This document shows, one piece after another, positions 26,831-35,178 of a stretch of DNA of 58,289 nt. Numbering within the stretch: the stretch's first letter is position 1; every line of letters begins with the position of its first letter. This stretch comes from an uncultured Oscillospiraceae bacterium. GTDB lineage: Bacteria; Bacillota; Clostridia; Oscillospirales; Oscillospiraceae. The position numbers and the translations under genes are program-made. A model generated the notes under the pieces. The model did not search any database. It was given only the letters and a program-made list of their open reading frames with translations, and had not been told where the DNA came from. The stretch covers positions 1 through 58,289 of the forward strand of contig CATABD010000007.1 of the NCBI GenBank assembly GCA_949494735.1, read 5' to 3'.

Positions 26831-26835
26831 TCCAA

Positions 26836-28434
26836 ATGAAAAAATATGAACGGCAGAACCGCCCCTGGCTGATAGGGGCATTGGGTAGTGTACTCGCCGC
26901 CAGTCTCTTCGGGGTGGCGCTGCAATTCTTCAAGGGCGAGGTGCTGGACAGCGCCATCGCGGGCCAGGGGGCGCGGACGCTGAGGTACGGCCTGGCCCTG
27001 GCGGGCTTTATTTTGGGCGAGATACTGTTTTTCCACCTCTACAGGCGGCTGGGGGATCGGTTCGCTGCGGGCTGCGTCACGGCCCTGAAGCAGGATGTGT
27101 TCGAGAGTGTCCTGCGGCGGGACTACGTGGTCTTCAAGGGGCGCACGCAGGGGGAGTACGCGGCGAAGTACACCGGCGAGGCAGACGCCATCCGTGCCCG
27201 GCGGTTCTGTATGCTACCGCTGTTCTGGGAGATCGCCTTTAAGATTGTGCTGGTCAGCGGGGCGCTGTTTTTGCTGGACTGGCGGGTGGCGCTGCTTACC
27301 ATCGCGCTGCTGACCACGCCGCTGTATATCCCCAAGCTCATCGAAAAGCGCTCCCAGCGGGCGCAGACGGCCTTCCTCCAGGCGGCGGAAGAGGCGCTGT
27401 CCGGGGTGACAGACTGGCTCCACGGCTTCGAACTCATCAAAAATTTCGCCGTGGAGGACAAAATTCTGGCCCGCTTCCGGCGGCTCAACCAGAACGCCGG
27501 GGAAAAGCTGCTGGACGATTTGAAGCTGGGGGCGGCGGCGCAGCTCATCACCACGCTGATGTCCTACCTGTCCTATTTCATTGTGCTGGCCTGCTCGGCA
27601 TGGCTGGTACTCCGGGGGGATTTTTCCGCCGGGGACTTTTTTGTGGCCATCGGCATGATTGACCAGCTGTCCTATCCCATTATCTCGCTGGCGGGGATTG
27701 TCCGGCAGCTGTCGGCCATCCGGCCCGCCTGCCGGGAGATGGAGCGGTTTATTGATGAGCCGCCCGGGGGCGGCCAGCGGGACGCGGCCCCCAGGCTGTG
27801 CCGGGAGATCCGCTTTCATGAGGTGCACTTTGGCTACGAGGGCCGGGGGACGGTGCTGGACGGATTCGACCTTACCGTCCGAAAGGGCGGACGTTACCTC
27901 TTGAAAGGGCCCAGCGGCTGCGGCAAAACCACGGCGGTAAACCTGCTGCTGCGCTACTATGAGCCGGACGGGGGGGAGATTACCGTGGACGGCTTGCCGC
28001 TGGGCGAGTCGGGCGACCCCTACACCAGGGCGACGGTGGTGCGTCAGGAGGCGGTGCTGTTTCGCGGCACCCTGCGGGATAACCTGAGCATGTACCGGGA
28101 CATCCCGGAGGAGCGGCTTCTGGAGGCGCTGGCCGGCGTGGGGCTGGGGCGCTTTGCCCGGCCCGATGCCCTGGAGGCCATGGTGGAGGAGGGCGGAGCC
28201 AACCTCTCCGGCGGGGAGAAAAAGCGGGTCTGCCTGGCCCGCGCCCTGCTGCGGGACACGGAACTGCTGATTTTGGACGAGCCGCTGGCCAACCTGGACA
28301 AGGGGACGGCGGGGCGCATTGAGGATTTGCTGCTGTCCATCCGGGACAGGACGCTGCTGGTGGTGTCCCACCAGTTCAGCCCCGAAAAGCTGACGGGGTT
28401 TGACCGGGTGGTGGACATGGCGGCGGACGGCTGA
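26836..28434 (+). CDS. ABC exporter, fused membrane and ATPase domains
   Basis: A 532-residue half-transporter of the type I exporter fold. Residues 1 to about 310 form the membrane domain with six helices; the ATPase follows with P-loop GPSGCGKTT (358-366), signature LSGGE (457-461), Walker B LLILDEP with Asp481-Glu482, and the VVSHQ switch histidine. It is probably a homodimer exporting a small hydrophobic molecule, peptide or lipid; the substrate is unknown. It starts six bases after GGAGG, which sits in arm 4 of the attenuator. The inducible leader suggests a drug-response role (inference). The formyltransferase-like gene follows after 20 bp. Confidence 0.9.
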   Translation: MKKYERQNRPWLIGALGSVLAASLFGVALQFFKGEVLDSAIAGQGARTLRYGLALAGFILGEILFFHLYRRLGDRFAAGCVTALKQDVFESVLRRDYVVFKGRTQGEYAAKYTGEADAIRARRFCMLPLFWEIAFKIVLVSGALFLLDWRVALLTIALLTTPLYIPKLIEKRSQRAQTAFLQAAEEALSGVTDWLHGFELIKNFAVEDKILARFRRLNQNAGEKLLDDLKLGAAAQLITTLMSYLSYFIVLACSAWLVLRGDFSAGDFFVAIGMIDQLSYPIISLAGIVRQLSAIRPACREMERFIDEPPGGGQRDAAPRLCREIRFHEVHFGYEGRGTVLDGFDLTVRKGGRYLLKGPSGCGKTTAVNLLLRYYEPDGGEITVDGLPLGESGDPYTRATVVRQEAVLFRGTLRDNLSMYRDIPEERLLEALAGVGLGRFARPDALEAMVEEGGANLSGGEKKRVCLARALLRDTELLILDEPLANLDKGTAGRIEDLLLSIRDRTLLVVSHQFSPEKLTGFDRVVDMAADG

Positions 28435-28454
28435 CGGAGACAGGGGGGAGAAGC

Positions 28455-29231
28455 GTGAAAACCGCCTACCTGGGCATCGACCTGCTAAAGCCTGTGCTGG
28501 ACGCCCTGCTGGGGGAGGGGTGCCGGGTTTTGAAGCTGTTCACCTGCCCGGTGGACAACGTGACGGAGACCAACACCGCCGTCATCGGAACCGCCCGGGA
28601 ACGGGGCATCCCCTGTACCCAGGCGCGGATTACCGCCGCCGACCTGGATTGGCTGGCCTCCCAGGGCTGCGGGCTGCTGGTGTGCGCGGGATACTATTAC
28701 CGCGTCCCGGTGACGGACGCCTTCCCTATGGTAAATTTCCACCCCACCCCCCTGCCTGTGGGCCGGGGGTCGTGGCCTATGCCCCGGCTGATCCTGGAGG
28801 GGGCGGGACTTGGCGGCGTCACCGCCCACAAAATGGCGGCGGAATTCGACACGGGGGATATTCTGCTTCAGGAGCGTTTTCCCCTGGACGGGCGGGAGGA
28901 CCACCAGACCTATATGAAAAAGGTATACGCCAAAATCCCCGCCATGGTTCATGCGCTGGTGGGCGGACTGCCCCAGGTGCTGGCGGGGGCGTCTCCCCAG
29001 GGGGCGGGGGAGTACTGGCCCCTGCCCACGGAACAGGACTGGACCGTTACGCCGGACATGGACGCTGGCCAGGCGGACCGCATCCTGCGGGCCTTTTATG
29101 GCTACGAGTGCGTCTACCGGGACGGGACGGGCAGGACGGAGCTGACCGGGGGCCGGGTAGTCCCGGGCGCGGGGCCCTTTCCCGTGAGGGGCGGGCACAT
29201 CCGGGCGGACAGGGCCAGACGGCTGAGCTGA
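28455..29231 (+). CDS. Formyltransferase family protein (Fmt-like)
   Basis: A 258-residue protein with the formyl-transferase fold, shorter than methionyl-tRNA formyltransferase (about 310). The 10-formyl-tetrahydrofolate site is recognisable: Asn94-x-His96 in VNFHPTPLPVGRG and Asp132 in EFDTGDILLQ, matching the Asn-His-Asp triad. The missing C-terminal tRNA-binding domain argues against initiator tRNA as substrate; an amino sugar or small amine is more likely, but unproven. It starts with GTG behind GGGGGAG and sits in the same operon as the exporter, ending at a strong terminator. Confidence 0.83.
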   Translation: MKTAYLGIDLLKPVLDALLGEGCRVLKLFTCPVDNVTETNTAVIGTARERGIPCTQARITAADLDWLASQGCGLLVCAGYYYRVPVTDAFPMVNFHPTPLPVGRGSWPMPRLILEGAGLGGVTAHKMAAEFDTGDILLQERFPLDGREDHQTYMKKVYAKIPAMVHALVGGLPQVLAGASPQGAGEYWPLPTEQDWTVTPDMDAGQADRILRAFYGYECVYRDGTGRTELTGGRVVPGAGPFPVRGGHIRADRARRLS

Positions 29232-29241
29232 GCAAAAACAA

Positions 29242-29281
29242 AAAAGGACCCCGGGCGCAATCAGCGCCCGGGGTCCTTTTT
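29242..29281. terminator. Bidirectional terminator between convergent operons
   Basis: A 17-18 bp stem (AAAAGGACCCCGGGCGC and complement, loop AATCA) flanked by A and T tracts, serving the plus-strand formyltransferase and the minus-strand cupin gene. Confidence 0.88.
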
Positions 29282-29287
29282 ATCAGG

Positions 29288-29329
29288 GCCGCCGTTTGGG
29301 CATGTTGGTAATTTTCAAACAAGCCCTAG
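29288..29329 (-). repeat. Copy of the GGGCTTGTTTGAAAATTA element after the cupin stop
   Basis: On the minus strand TAGGGCTTGTTTGAAAATTACCAACATGCCCAAACGGC-type sequence (quoted in pieces: GGGCTTGTTTGAAAATTA, then ATGCCC) starts with the cupin stop codon. It closely matches the right arm of 11521-11600, which likewise starts at the clp stop codon. Confidence 0.65.
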
Positions 29330-29676
29330 TATGTGGGGTTGTCCACGTTCACCTTGTCCGTCTCCTGATAGGGCGCCAGGGTGGACACCATTTTCACCGG
29401 CTCACCGTAGGCGTTTTTCACGTAATGCACCTCGCCGGGTTCGATGTGGATCAGGTCGCCCACGCCCAGCACGTGCTTCACGCCGTCCACGACGATATCC
29501 ACCTTGCCCTCCAGGATGAAGAAGTCCTCCTCCATAATGTTGTGGTAGTGGGCCTGGAAGTCCTCGCCGGGGCGGAAGCGGACCAGGGCAAAGTTCATCC
29601 GGGGGCCCTTCATGAGATATTTGGGGCCGCTCTCGCCGAAGCGGTATTCCCGCTCATTTTCGTTGATGATAAACAT
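29326..29676 (-). CDS. Cupin domain protein in the lsr locus
   Basis: A 116-residue single-domain cupin. Motif 1 gives metal ligands in HYHNIMEEDFFILEG (two His, one Glu) and motif 2 ends GDLIHIEPGEVHYVKN (final His), so a complete metal site is present. Small cupins are often isomerases or binding proteins. The ATG at 29676 has GGAGGAG upstream; it lies 36 bp downstream of lsrK, in the lsrR-lsrK unit. No lsrG is seen in this locus, so this cupin could replace LsrG in isomerising phospho-AI-2; that is a hypothesis. An unrelated sugar-related role is equally possible. Confidence 0.85.
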   Translation of the reverse strand: MFIINENEREYRFGESGPKYLMKGPRMNFALVRFRPGEDFQAHYHNIMEEDFFILEGKVDIVVDGVKHVLGVGDLIHIEPGEVHYVKNAYGEPVKMVSTLAPYQETDKVNVDNPTY

Positions 29677-29712
29677 ACTATTTCTCCTCCAATCCAAAAG
29701 TTGGCCAAGGGC

Positions 29713-31275
29713 TCACAGGCCGGGGGCGATCCACATGTTCCGGGTTATGCCCTGACCGCATAGCGCCAGCTGGGCGGGGTAGAGCTTCTGCCAATTGCCG
29801 TACAGCTCATCGTACACCGGCATGACGGATGGGTCGGGCTGGAACTGCCGGTCCCACTTGACGGTGCGCGCCACGGCGTCCTCCACACCGTCGTACAGCC
29901 CCACGCCCACGCCCGCCAGGATGGCGGCCCCCAGGGCGGTGGCTTCCTTCACCACGGGCACCTTTACCGGCTTGCCGGTAACATCGGCCACAATCTGGCT
30001 CCACAGGGGACTTTTGGCCGCGCCGCCGGCAAAGATCAGCTCGTCGGGCTCGTGGCCGGTGGACTCCTTCACCAGTTCGATGTGGCTGCGAACCAGCAGG
30101 GCGGTGTTTTCCAGGATAGCCCGGTAGAAGGTGTATTTGTTGAACTTTTCCGGCTCTAAAAGGAAGTTGGTAAAGGTGGGGCTGGCGTGCTTCCAGTCGA
30201 TGAAGTTCATGGTGTCGCTGAAGCAGCACTGCATCCCATAGCACCCGGCGGGGATGTCTTTGGCCTTTTCGTTCATCAGGTCGTAGGTGTCCCGGCCGGT
30301 GCGGCGGGCCTCCTCCGCCTCGGCCTGACAGAAGCCGTCCCGGAACCAGCGCATCACCAGGCCGGGCTTGAAGGCCAGGGCCTCGTACTGCCACAGGCCG
30401 GGCAGGGCGGCGCAATTCACCCGCACCCGGCAGCCGGGGTCGGTCTTGCCGAAGTCGGTGTTGAATTCGTACTGCCAGAAGCTGCCGCCGAACACGGCGG
30501 CCTGGTTAGCCCTATACGCGCCCACGCCGATGGCGCCCAGCTGGCAGTCGCCGCCGCCCACCACCACGGGGGTGCCCTCCAGCAGCCCGGTGTCGGCGGC
30601 GCCCTGGGCGCTTACTACGGCAAAATTGGTGCCGCACTCCACGACAGGGGGGAAAATGTCGGCGCGCAGGCCGCACTTGGCGGCGATCTCCGGCAGCCAG
30701 TCCCGGCTTTGCAGGTCCATGATGCCGGTGGTGCTGCCGTTGCTGGGCTCCACCGCCAGCTTCCCCGTGAGCTTGTAGATGAGCCAGTCGTTGAACATGC
30801 CCACGGCGGCGGCCTTTTCATAGACCTCGGGCAGGTTGTCCCGCACCCACAGGATGCGGGGCAGGGCCCCCAGGGCGTAGGTCTGGCCGGATTTTAAGTA
30901 CGCTTCCTTCTCCAAAGCCGGATCCAGCTCCTTGAGCTGGCCCACCTGGGCGTCGCTCCGGGCGTCCACGTTGGCGCAGGCCCAGATCTCGTTGCCGTCC
31001 TTGTCATAGAGCAGGATGCCCTCCCGCATACAGGTGGTGGACACGGCGGCGATGTCGCGGGGGTCGATGCCGCTCTCCCCCAGCACGCCCCGGACGCAGC
31101 CCCGGGCCAGCTCCCAGTTGTGGACCCAGTCGAAGTCCATGCTGCCCGGCCAGCGGGGATCCTCCCGGTGGGACCACTCCCGCTGGACGCAGCCCACCTG
31201 CTCCCCGTCCAGGGAAAAGACCACGGCCCGGACGCTGCCGGTGCCCGCGTCCACCGCCATCAAGTATTTCGCCAT
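29713..31275 (-). CDS. lsrK: Autoinducer-2 kinase LsrK
   Basis: A 520-residue FGGY-family kinase. The N-terminal phosphate loop DAGTGSVRAVVFSLDG and the C-terminal FAGGAAKSPLWSQIVADVTG adenosine motif are those of this family, and the size matches LsrK (about 530). It phosphorylates imported AI-2 (DPD) in the cytosol, trapping it and producing the inducer of LsrR. The lsr neighbours decide between LsrK and other FGGY kinases. It lies 49 bp downstream of lsrR. Confidence 0.9.
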   Translation of the reverse strand: MAKYLMAVDAGTGSVRAVVFSLDGEQVGCVQREWSHREDPRWPGSMDFDWVHNWELARGCVRGVLGESGIDPRDIAAVSTTCMREGILLYDKDGNEIWACANVDARSDAQVGQLKELDPALEKEAYLKSGQTYALGALPRILWVRDNLPEVYEKAAAVGMFNDWLIYKLTGKLAVEPSNGSTTGIMDLQSRDWLPEIAAKCGLRADIFPPVVECGTNFAVVSAQGAADTGLLEGTPVVVGGGDCQLGAIGVGAYRANQAAVFGGSFWQYEFNTDFGKTDPGCRVRVNCAALPGLWQYEALAFKPGLVMRWFRDGFCQAEAEEARRTGRDTYDLMNEKAKDIPAGCYGMQCCFSDTMNFIDWKHASPTFTNFLLEPEKFNKYTFYRAILENTALLVRSHIELVKESTGHEPDELIFAGGAAKSPLWSQIVADVTGKPVKVPVVKEATALGAAILAGVGVGLYDGVEDAVARTVKWDRQFQPDPSVMPVYDELYGNWQKLYPAQLALCGQGITRNMWIAPGL

Positions 31276-31324
31276 GGGGATAACCTCCTAACAATAGATT
31301 AAAATTGATTTGTCATGGTATTCA

Positions 31325-32272
31325 TCACGTTTCCGCCTCCAGCAACAGCTGGGCGGTGTCCTCATCGGTGATGAGCATATCCAGGTAGCCCCCCCGGAGG
31401 ACGGCCAGGATGGCCTCCGCCTTGTCCGCCCCGCCCGCCGCGCCGATGACATTGTCCAGCGTCCTGAGCTGGTCCATGGGGGTGCTCATCAGCCGGCCCT
31501 CCAGATCGTGGGACACCACCCGGCCGTTTTTGTCCAGGAAGTGGCTGAGCACATCGCCCACCGCCCCCTGCATCTTGAGGAAGGTGAAATCGTTGTTGTT
31601 GAGAATCCCGTTTTTTACAATGGTGGCCCGGTCGTTGAGGCAGCCGATGCCCACCACGCTCATGCTGGACAGGGGGATCATGCGGAAAATTTCCTCCACG
31701 TCCGGCTCCCGCCGCAGGGAATCCCGCAGGCTGGCGCTGGACAGCAGAAGGGGGGAGGGGATGAGGTACAGCCGGGCGTTGAACACGTTGGAGTTGGTGT
31801 TGGGCAGGTAGTAGTTCACCCCTCCCGCCATGCTGACCACGTTCAGGGGGACCTGGGCGGCGGTGGCCAGGTGGTTGAGGATGCGGCTGGTGGTGTCGCC
31901 GTAGCCCATGTTGATGAAGGCGTTGTCCGCCGCCCGGCGCAGGATGTACATGGCGGCGGCCTGGGCGATGCTCTCGTTGGGGCTGGGCAGGGTGGACGCG
32001 CCGGGGACGATAAAGGCATCCCGCAGGCCGTAGCGGGCAAGCAGCTCCCGCTCCATCTCCATCCGATGGCCGCTGTCCTGCTGGACGTTGAACTGGATGA
32101 CGCCCGCCTGCCTGGCCCGTTCCAGCAGGGCGATGACCTTGGAGCGGCTCACGCCCAGCAGGTGGGAGATGTTCTGCTGGGTATAGTTTTCTATGTAGTA
32201 GTACCACACCGCCTTAATCATCAGCCGGTGCTCGTACTCGGCCTTATTGAGCCTGTCAATCTTTTCGTCCAT
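31325..32272 (-). CDS. lsrR: Transcriptional repressor LsrR
   Basis: A 315-residue SorC/DeoR-type regulator: an N-terminal helix-turn-helix (YTQQNISHLLGVSRSKVIAL, about 31-50) followed by a sugar-phosphate-binding domain. In known Lsr systems LsrR represses lsrACDBFG and its own operon until it binds phospho-AI-2. The arrangement here, divergent from lsrA with lsrK downstream, is the same as in E. coli. A promoter and a TGGCA/TGCCA palindrome lie just upstream. Confidence 0.9.
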   Translation of the reverse strand: MDEKIDRLNKAEYEHRLMIKAVWYYYIENYTQQNISHLLGVSRSKVIALLERARQAGVIQFNVQQDSGHRMEMERELLARYGLRDAFIVPGASTLPSPNESIAQAAAMYILRRAADNAFINMGYGDTTSRILNHLATAAQVPLNVVSMAGGVNYYLPNTNSNVFNARLYLIPSPLLLSSASLRDSLRREPDVEEIFRMIPLSSMSVVGIGCLNDRATIVKNGILNNNDFTFLKMQGAVGDVLSHFLDKNGRVVSHDLEGRLMSTPMDQLRTLDNVIGAAGGADKAEAILAVLRGGYLDMLITDEDTAQLLLEAET

Positions 32273-32308
32273 TGCACCGCCTCAAAATTCGACAAAAGTT
32301 TTTTGAAC

Positions 32309-32327
32309 TGGCAAATGTCTTATGCCA
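32309..32327. promoter_or_regulatory. Candidate LsrR operator TGGCA-N9-TGCCA
   Basis: A perfect 5+5 palindrome with a 9-base centre, extended by one more matching base on each side. It covers the predicted transcription start of lsrR, consistent with autorepression. Assignment to LsrR is inference. Confidence 0.35.
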
Positions 32328-32329
32328 AT

Positions 32330-32359
32330 AGTATAGCACCCGCCTGCGCCAACTGTCAA
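32330..32359 (-). promoter_or_regulatory. lsrRK promoter
   Basis: Minus strand: TTGACA (32359-32354), 18-bp spacer, TATACT (32335-32330). Five or six matches per box; about 60 bp upstream of the lsrR start. Confidence 0.8.
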
Positions 32360-32525
32360 ATGATTGCGGGAGAATTCCGCCATTTTCCGCAAAATCGTGG
32401 AAAACACCAAAAAACGCCAATTATTATTGTGCAGATACGACAAAAAGACCTGCTTTTCGTCTGAGGACTGAGGATTTTTCGCCGAAAATTGCCAAAAAAT
32501 TCACGGAGGAATCAGTTGCGCACAG

Positions 32526-32554
32526 TTGACAAACGCCGAAAAATTCTCTATGAT
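32526..32554 (+). promoter_or_regulatory. lsrACDBF promoter
   Basis: TTGACA (32526-32531), 17-bp spacer, TATGAT (32549-32554), about 70 bp before the lsrA ATG. Confidence 0.85.
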
Positions 32555-32623
32555 AGGGTCAAGAGCAAAAGCTGTTTTCTAAGGACATTTGTGCATTGCG
32601 ACAAGAGGAATGGGGGAGTTTAA

Positions 32624-34156
32624 ATGGAAGCCAACCAAAACGCGGGGAGCGGTGTTCCCCTGCTTTCGGTGCGGGGTATCTATAAGTCCTTCGGCCTGAA
32701 CGCCGTGCTCAAGGGCATCGACCTGGACGTGATGCCCGGCGAGGTGCTGGCCCTGATCGGCGGCAACGGCGCAGGCAAGTCTACGCTGATGAAGATCATC
32801 ATGGGCATCTACAGCCATGACAGCGGCCGGCTTGCCATGAACGGCGAGGCGGTGGCCCTGAACCGGCCCTCCGACGCCCTGGCCCGGGGCATTTATATGG
32901 TGCCCCAGGAGCCGCTTCTCTTCCCCAACATGAACGTGGAGGAGAATATCACCATCGGCTTTGACCGGGGCAAGGCGGAGCTGCACAAGGAGCTGGCGGA
33001 CACCATGGCGGACATTGGCTGGAACCTGGATCTGGGCCGGAAGGCCAGCAGCCTGTCCATCGCCGAGCAGCAGCTGGTGGAGATCCTCCGGGGCATCCTG
33101 CGCCACGCCAGGCTGCTCATCCTGGATGAGCCCACCTCCGCCCTCACCTTCGACGAGGTGAAGAGCTTGTTTAAAGTGGTGCGGGACTTGCGGGAGAAGG
33201 GCATCGGCATCATTTACATCACCCACCGCCTGGCGGAGGTGTTCGATATTGCCACCCATGTGGCCATCATGCGGGACGGGGCCATCACCATCCAGGGCCC
33301 GGTGGCCGGCTTTACCCGCGAGGATCTGGTGAAGGGCCTGCTTCCCCCCGATGCCGAGGGGGGCGTACAGGCCCGGGCGGCGGTGGAGTCCTCGGTGGAC
33401 TACGGGGCGGACCCAGTGCTGGAGCTGGAGAGCTTCAGCGGCTACGGCTTTTCCGATGTGAGCCTGAAGGTGTGGCCGGGCGAGATCCTGGGCGTGGCCG
33501 GCGTGGTGGGCGCGGGGCGCACGGAGATGGCCACCACCATCTTTGGCATGGATAAGGTCCTGGGGGGCAGGGTGCTGCTCAACGGGAAAGATATCACCGG
33601 GAAAAGGACCCGGCAGGTTATCGCCGCGGGGCTCAATTATGTGCCGGAGGACCGGCACCTCAACGGCCTGTTCAAGATCTGCGATGTGGCGGCCAACACC
33701 ACCAGCGCCAGCCTCTTCGGCGGCGCGCTGGGCAAGGTGCTACTCAACCGCAGGGCGGAGTATGACATCACGGAGAAATATGTGAAAAACTTCCGCACCA
33801 AGGTCACCGGCCACGACCAGCTGACGGGCAGCCTGTCCGGCGGCAACCAGCAGAAGATCGTTATTGGGCGCTCACTGGCCACCAATCCGGGCATCGTCAT
33901 CCTGGATGAGCCCACCCGCGGCATCGACGCCGCCGCCCGGGGCGATGTATATAACATCATCCACCAGCTGCGGGAGCAGGGTCTGTCTATCCTGCTCATC
34001 TCCAGCGACATGGAGGAGCTGGTGGAGCTGGCCGACCGGGTGGTGACCATGTACCAGGGCCGGATCAACGCGGAGTTCCAAAAAGCGGACATCAACCAGG
34101 ACAATCTCACGTCGGCCGCCTTTGGCATCGTGGAACAGGAGGCGAAAGGGGCATGA
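32624..34156 (+). CDS. lsrA: AI-2 import ATP-binding protein LsrA
   Basis: A 510-residue tandem ABC ATPase of the sugar (CUT2/RbsA) type that powers AI-2 uptake. The first half has a complete P-loop GGNGAGKST with Lys52 and signature LSIAEQQLVEI; the second half has the degenerate P-loop GVVGAGRTE typical of these proteins and signature LSGGNQQKIVIGR. GGGGGAG precedes the ATG. Stop overlaps lsrC start by 4 bp. Confidence 0.92.
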   Translation: MEANQNAGSGVPLLSVRGIYKSFGLNAVLKGIDLDVMPGEVLALIGGNGAGKSTLMKIIMGIYSHDSGRLAMNGEAVALNRPSDALARGIYMVPQEPLLFPNMNVEENITIGFDRGKAELHKELADTMADIGWNLDLGRKASSLSIAEQQLVEILRGILRHARLLILDEPTSALTFDEVKSLFKVVRDLREKGIGIIYITHRLAEVFDIATHVAIMRDGAITIQGPVAGFTREDLVKGLLPPDAEGGVQARAAVESSVDYGADPVLELESFSGYGFSDVSLKVWPGEILGVAGVVGAGRTEMATTIFGMDKVLGGRVLLNGKDITGKRTRQVIAAGLNYVPEDRHLNGLFKICDVAANTTSASLFGGALGKVLLNRRAEYDITEKYVKNFRTKVTGHDQLTGSLSGGNQQKIVIGRSLATNPGIVILDEPTRGIDAAARGDVYNIIHQLREQGLSILLISSDMEELVELADRVVTMYQGRINAEFQKADINQDNLTSAAFGIVEQEAKGA

Positions 34157-35178
34157 ACGCGGTAAAAAAAGTTCTGAAAGCCCGGGAGATGACCGCCCTT
34201 CTCTTCCTGGCGGCTCTCTTTGTGGTGGTGGGGATCATCAACCCCGCCTTCCTGGCCGACAGCAAGAACGTGGCCAACTGCTTTAACGATTCGGTGGTCT
34301 ACATACTCATCGCCGTGGCCATGGCCTTCGCCATCTTTATCGGCGAGATCGATGTGTCGGTGGGCTCTAACCTGGGCCTGGTGGCCGCAGTGGTGGGCAC
34401 CATGCTCCAGGACGGGAAAAACTGGTTTTTAGCGTTTTTCATCGGCATTCTCATGGGCACCGTGGTGGGGCTCATCAACGGCTGGGGCGTGGCGGTGATG
34501 AAAATTCCGTCCCTCATCTTCACCCTGGGCACTAATGGCATCCTCCGGGGGCTGATGTACCTCCAGGTGGGCACCAAGCAGGTCACCGACCTGCCTATCG
34601 GGTTCAAGGGAGCCTCCTCCTATGCCCTGTTCGGCCTGCCGCTGACGGTGTGCTTCTTCTGTGTGCTGCTGGCTGCGGCGGCCATCCACGGGGTGCTGAC
34701 CCGCACCAAGCGGGGGCGCTATTTCATCGCCGTGGGCGACAACGCCGGCGGCGCGGAGCTGGTGGGCATCCCCGCCATCCGCACCAAGGTGCTGGCTTAT
34801 GTGATCTGCGGCGTGCTGTGCGCCGTGGCGGGCATCCTCTTCGCCAGCCGGGCCGGCCAGGTCACTTCCCAGTCGGGCAACGGCTATGAGATGAAGGCGG
34901 TGGCAGCCTGTGTGCTGGGCGGCATCAGCCTGTCCGGCGGCGTGGGCAGCGTGGTGGGCGCGGGCATCGGCGCGGTCATCATGGCCTCCATCAGCGCCCT
35001 GCTGGTGTTCATGGGCTTCTCCTCCAACTTCGACAGCGCCATCACCGGCGTTATCCTCATCACCATTGTGGTGGTGGACGCCCTGGTGCAGCGCCGGGCC
35101 GCCGTGCGCAACCGGCACGCCCGTCTGGCTGCCCGGACCACCGCCCGCACCGGCGGAAAGGAGGCTGCGGAGCAATGA
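34153..35178 (+). CDS. lsrC: AI-2 import permease LsrC
   Basis: A 341-residue BPD_transp_2-type permease with eight to ten membrane segments, including the conserved GSNLGLVAAVVGTM and NDSVVYILIAVAMAFAIFIG stretches and the cytosolic NAGGAELVGIPAIRTKVLAY loop. Position between lsrA and lsrD, with 4-bp overlaps on both sides, supports LsrC. The C-terminus is a basic, Arg-rich tail. Confidence 0.9.
   Translation: MNAVKKVLKAREMTALLFLAALFVVVGIINPAFLADSKNVANCFNDSVVYILIAVAMAFAIFIGEIDVSVGSNLGLVAAVVGTMLQDGKNWFLAFFIGILMGTVVGLINGWGVAVMKIPSLIFTLGTNGILRGLMYLQVGTKQVTDLPIGFKGASSYALFGLPLTVCFFCVLLAAAAIHGVLTRTKRGRYFIAVGDNAGGAELVGIPAIRTKVLAYVICGVLCAVAGILFASRAGQVTSQSGNGYEMKAVAACVLGGISLSGGVGSVVGAGIGAVIMASISALLVFMGFSSNFDSAITGVILITIVVVDALVQRRAAVRNRHARLAARTTARTGGKEAAEQ

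Larger units (their letters stand above)
26296..26835. other. 540-bp divergent intergenic region, potA and ABC exporter
   Basis: Holds, left to right: the potA ribosome site; a 100-bp structured palindromic element (26385-26484); a further CTATCC/GGATAG inverted repeat at about 26485-26517; a consensus plus-strand promoter (26655-26683); a leader peptide ORF and a four-arm attenuator (26746-26830). No clear potA promoter could be identified. Confidence 0.8.
32273..32623. other. Divergent lsrR-lsrA intergenic region
   Basis: 351 bp containing outward promoters for both operons (32330-32359 minus, 32526-32554 plus), a candidate operator near the lsrR start of transcription, and several TTTTCGxC/GxCGAAAA-like sequences (for example GACAAAAAG near 32440 with CTTTTCGTC near 32453). 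It is AT-richer than the neighbouring genes. Confidence 0.75.
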
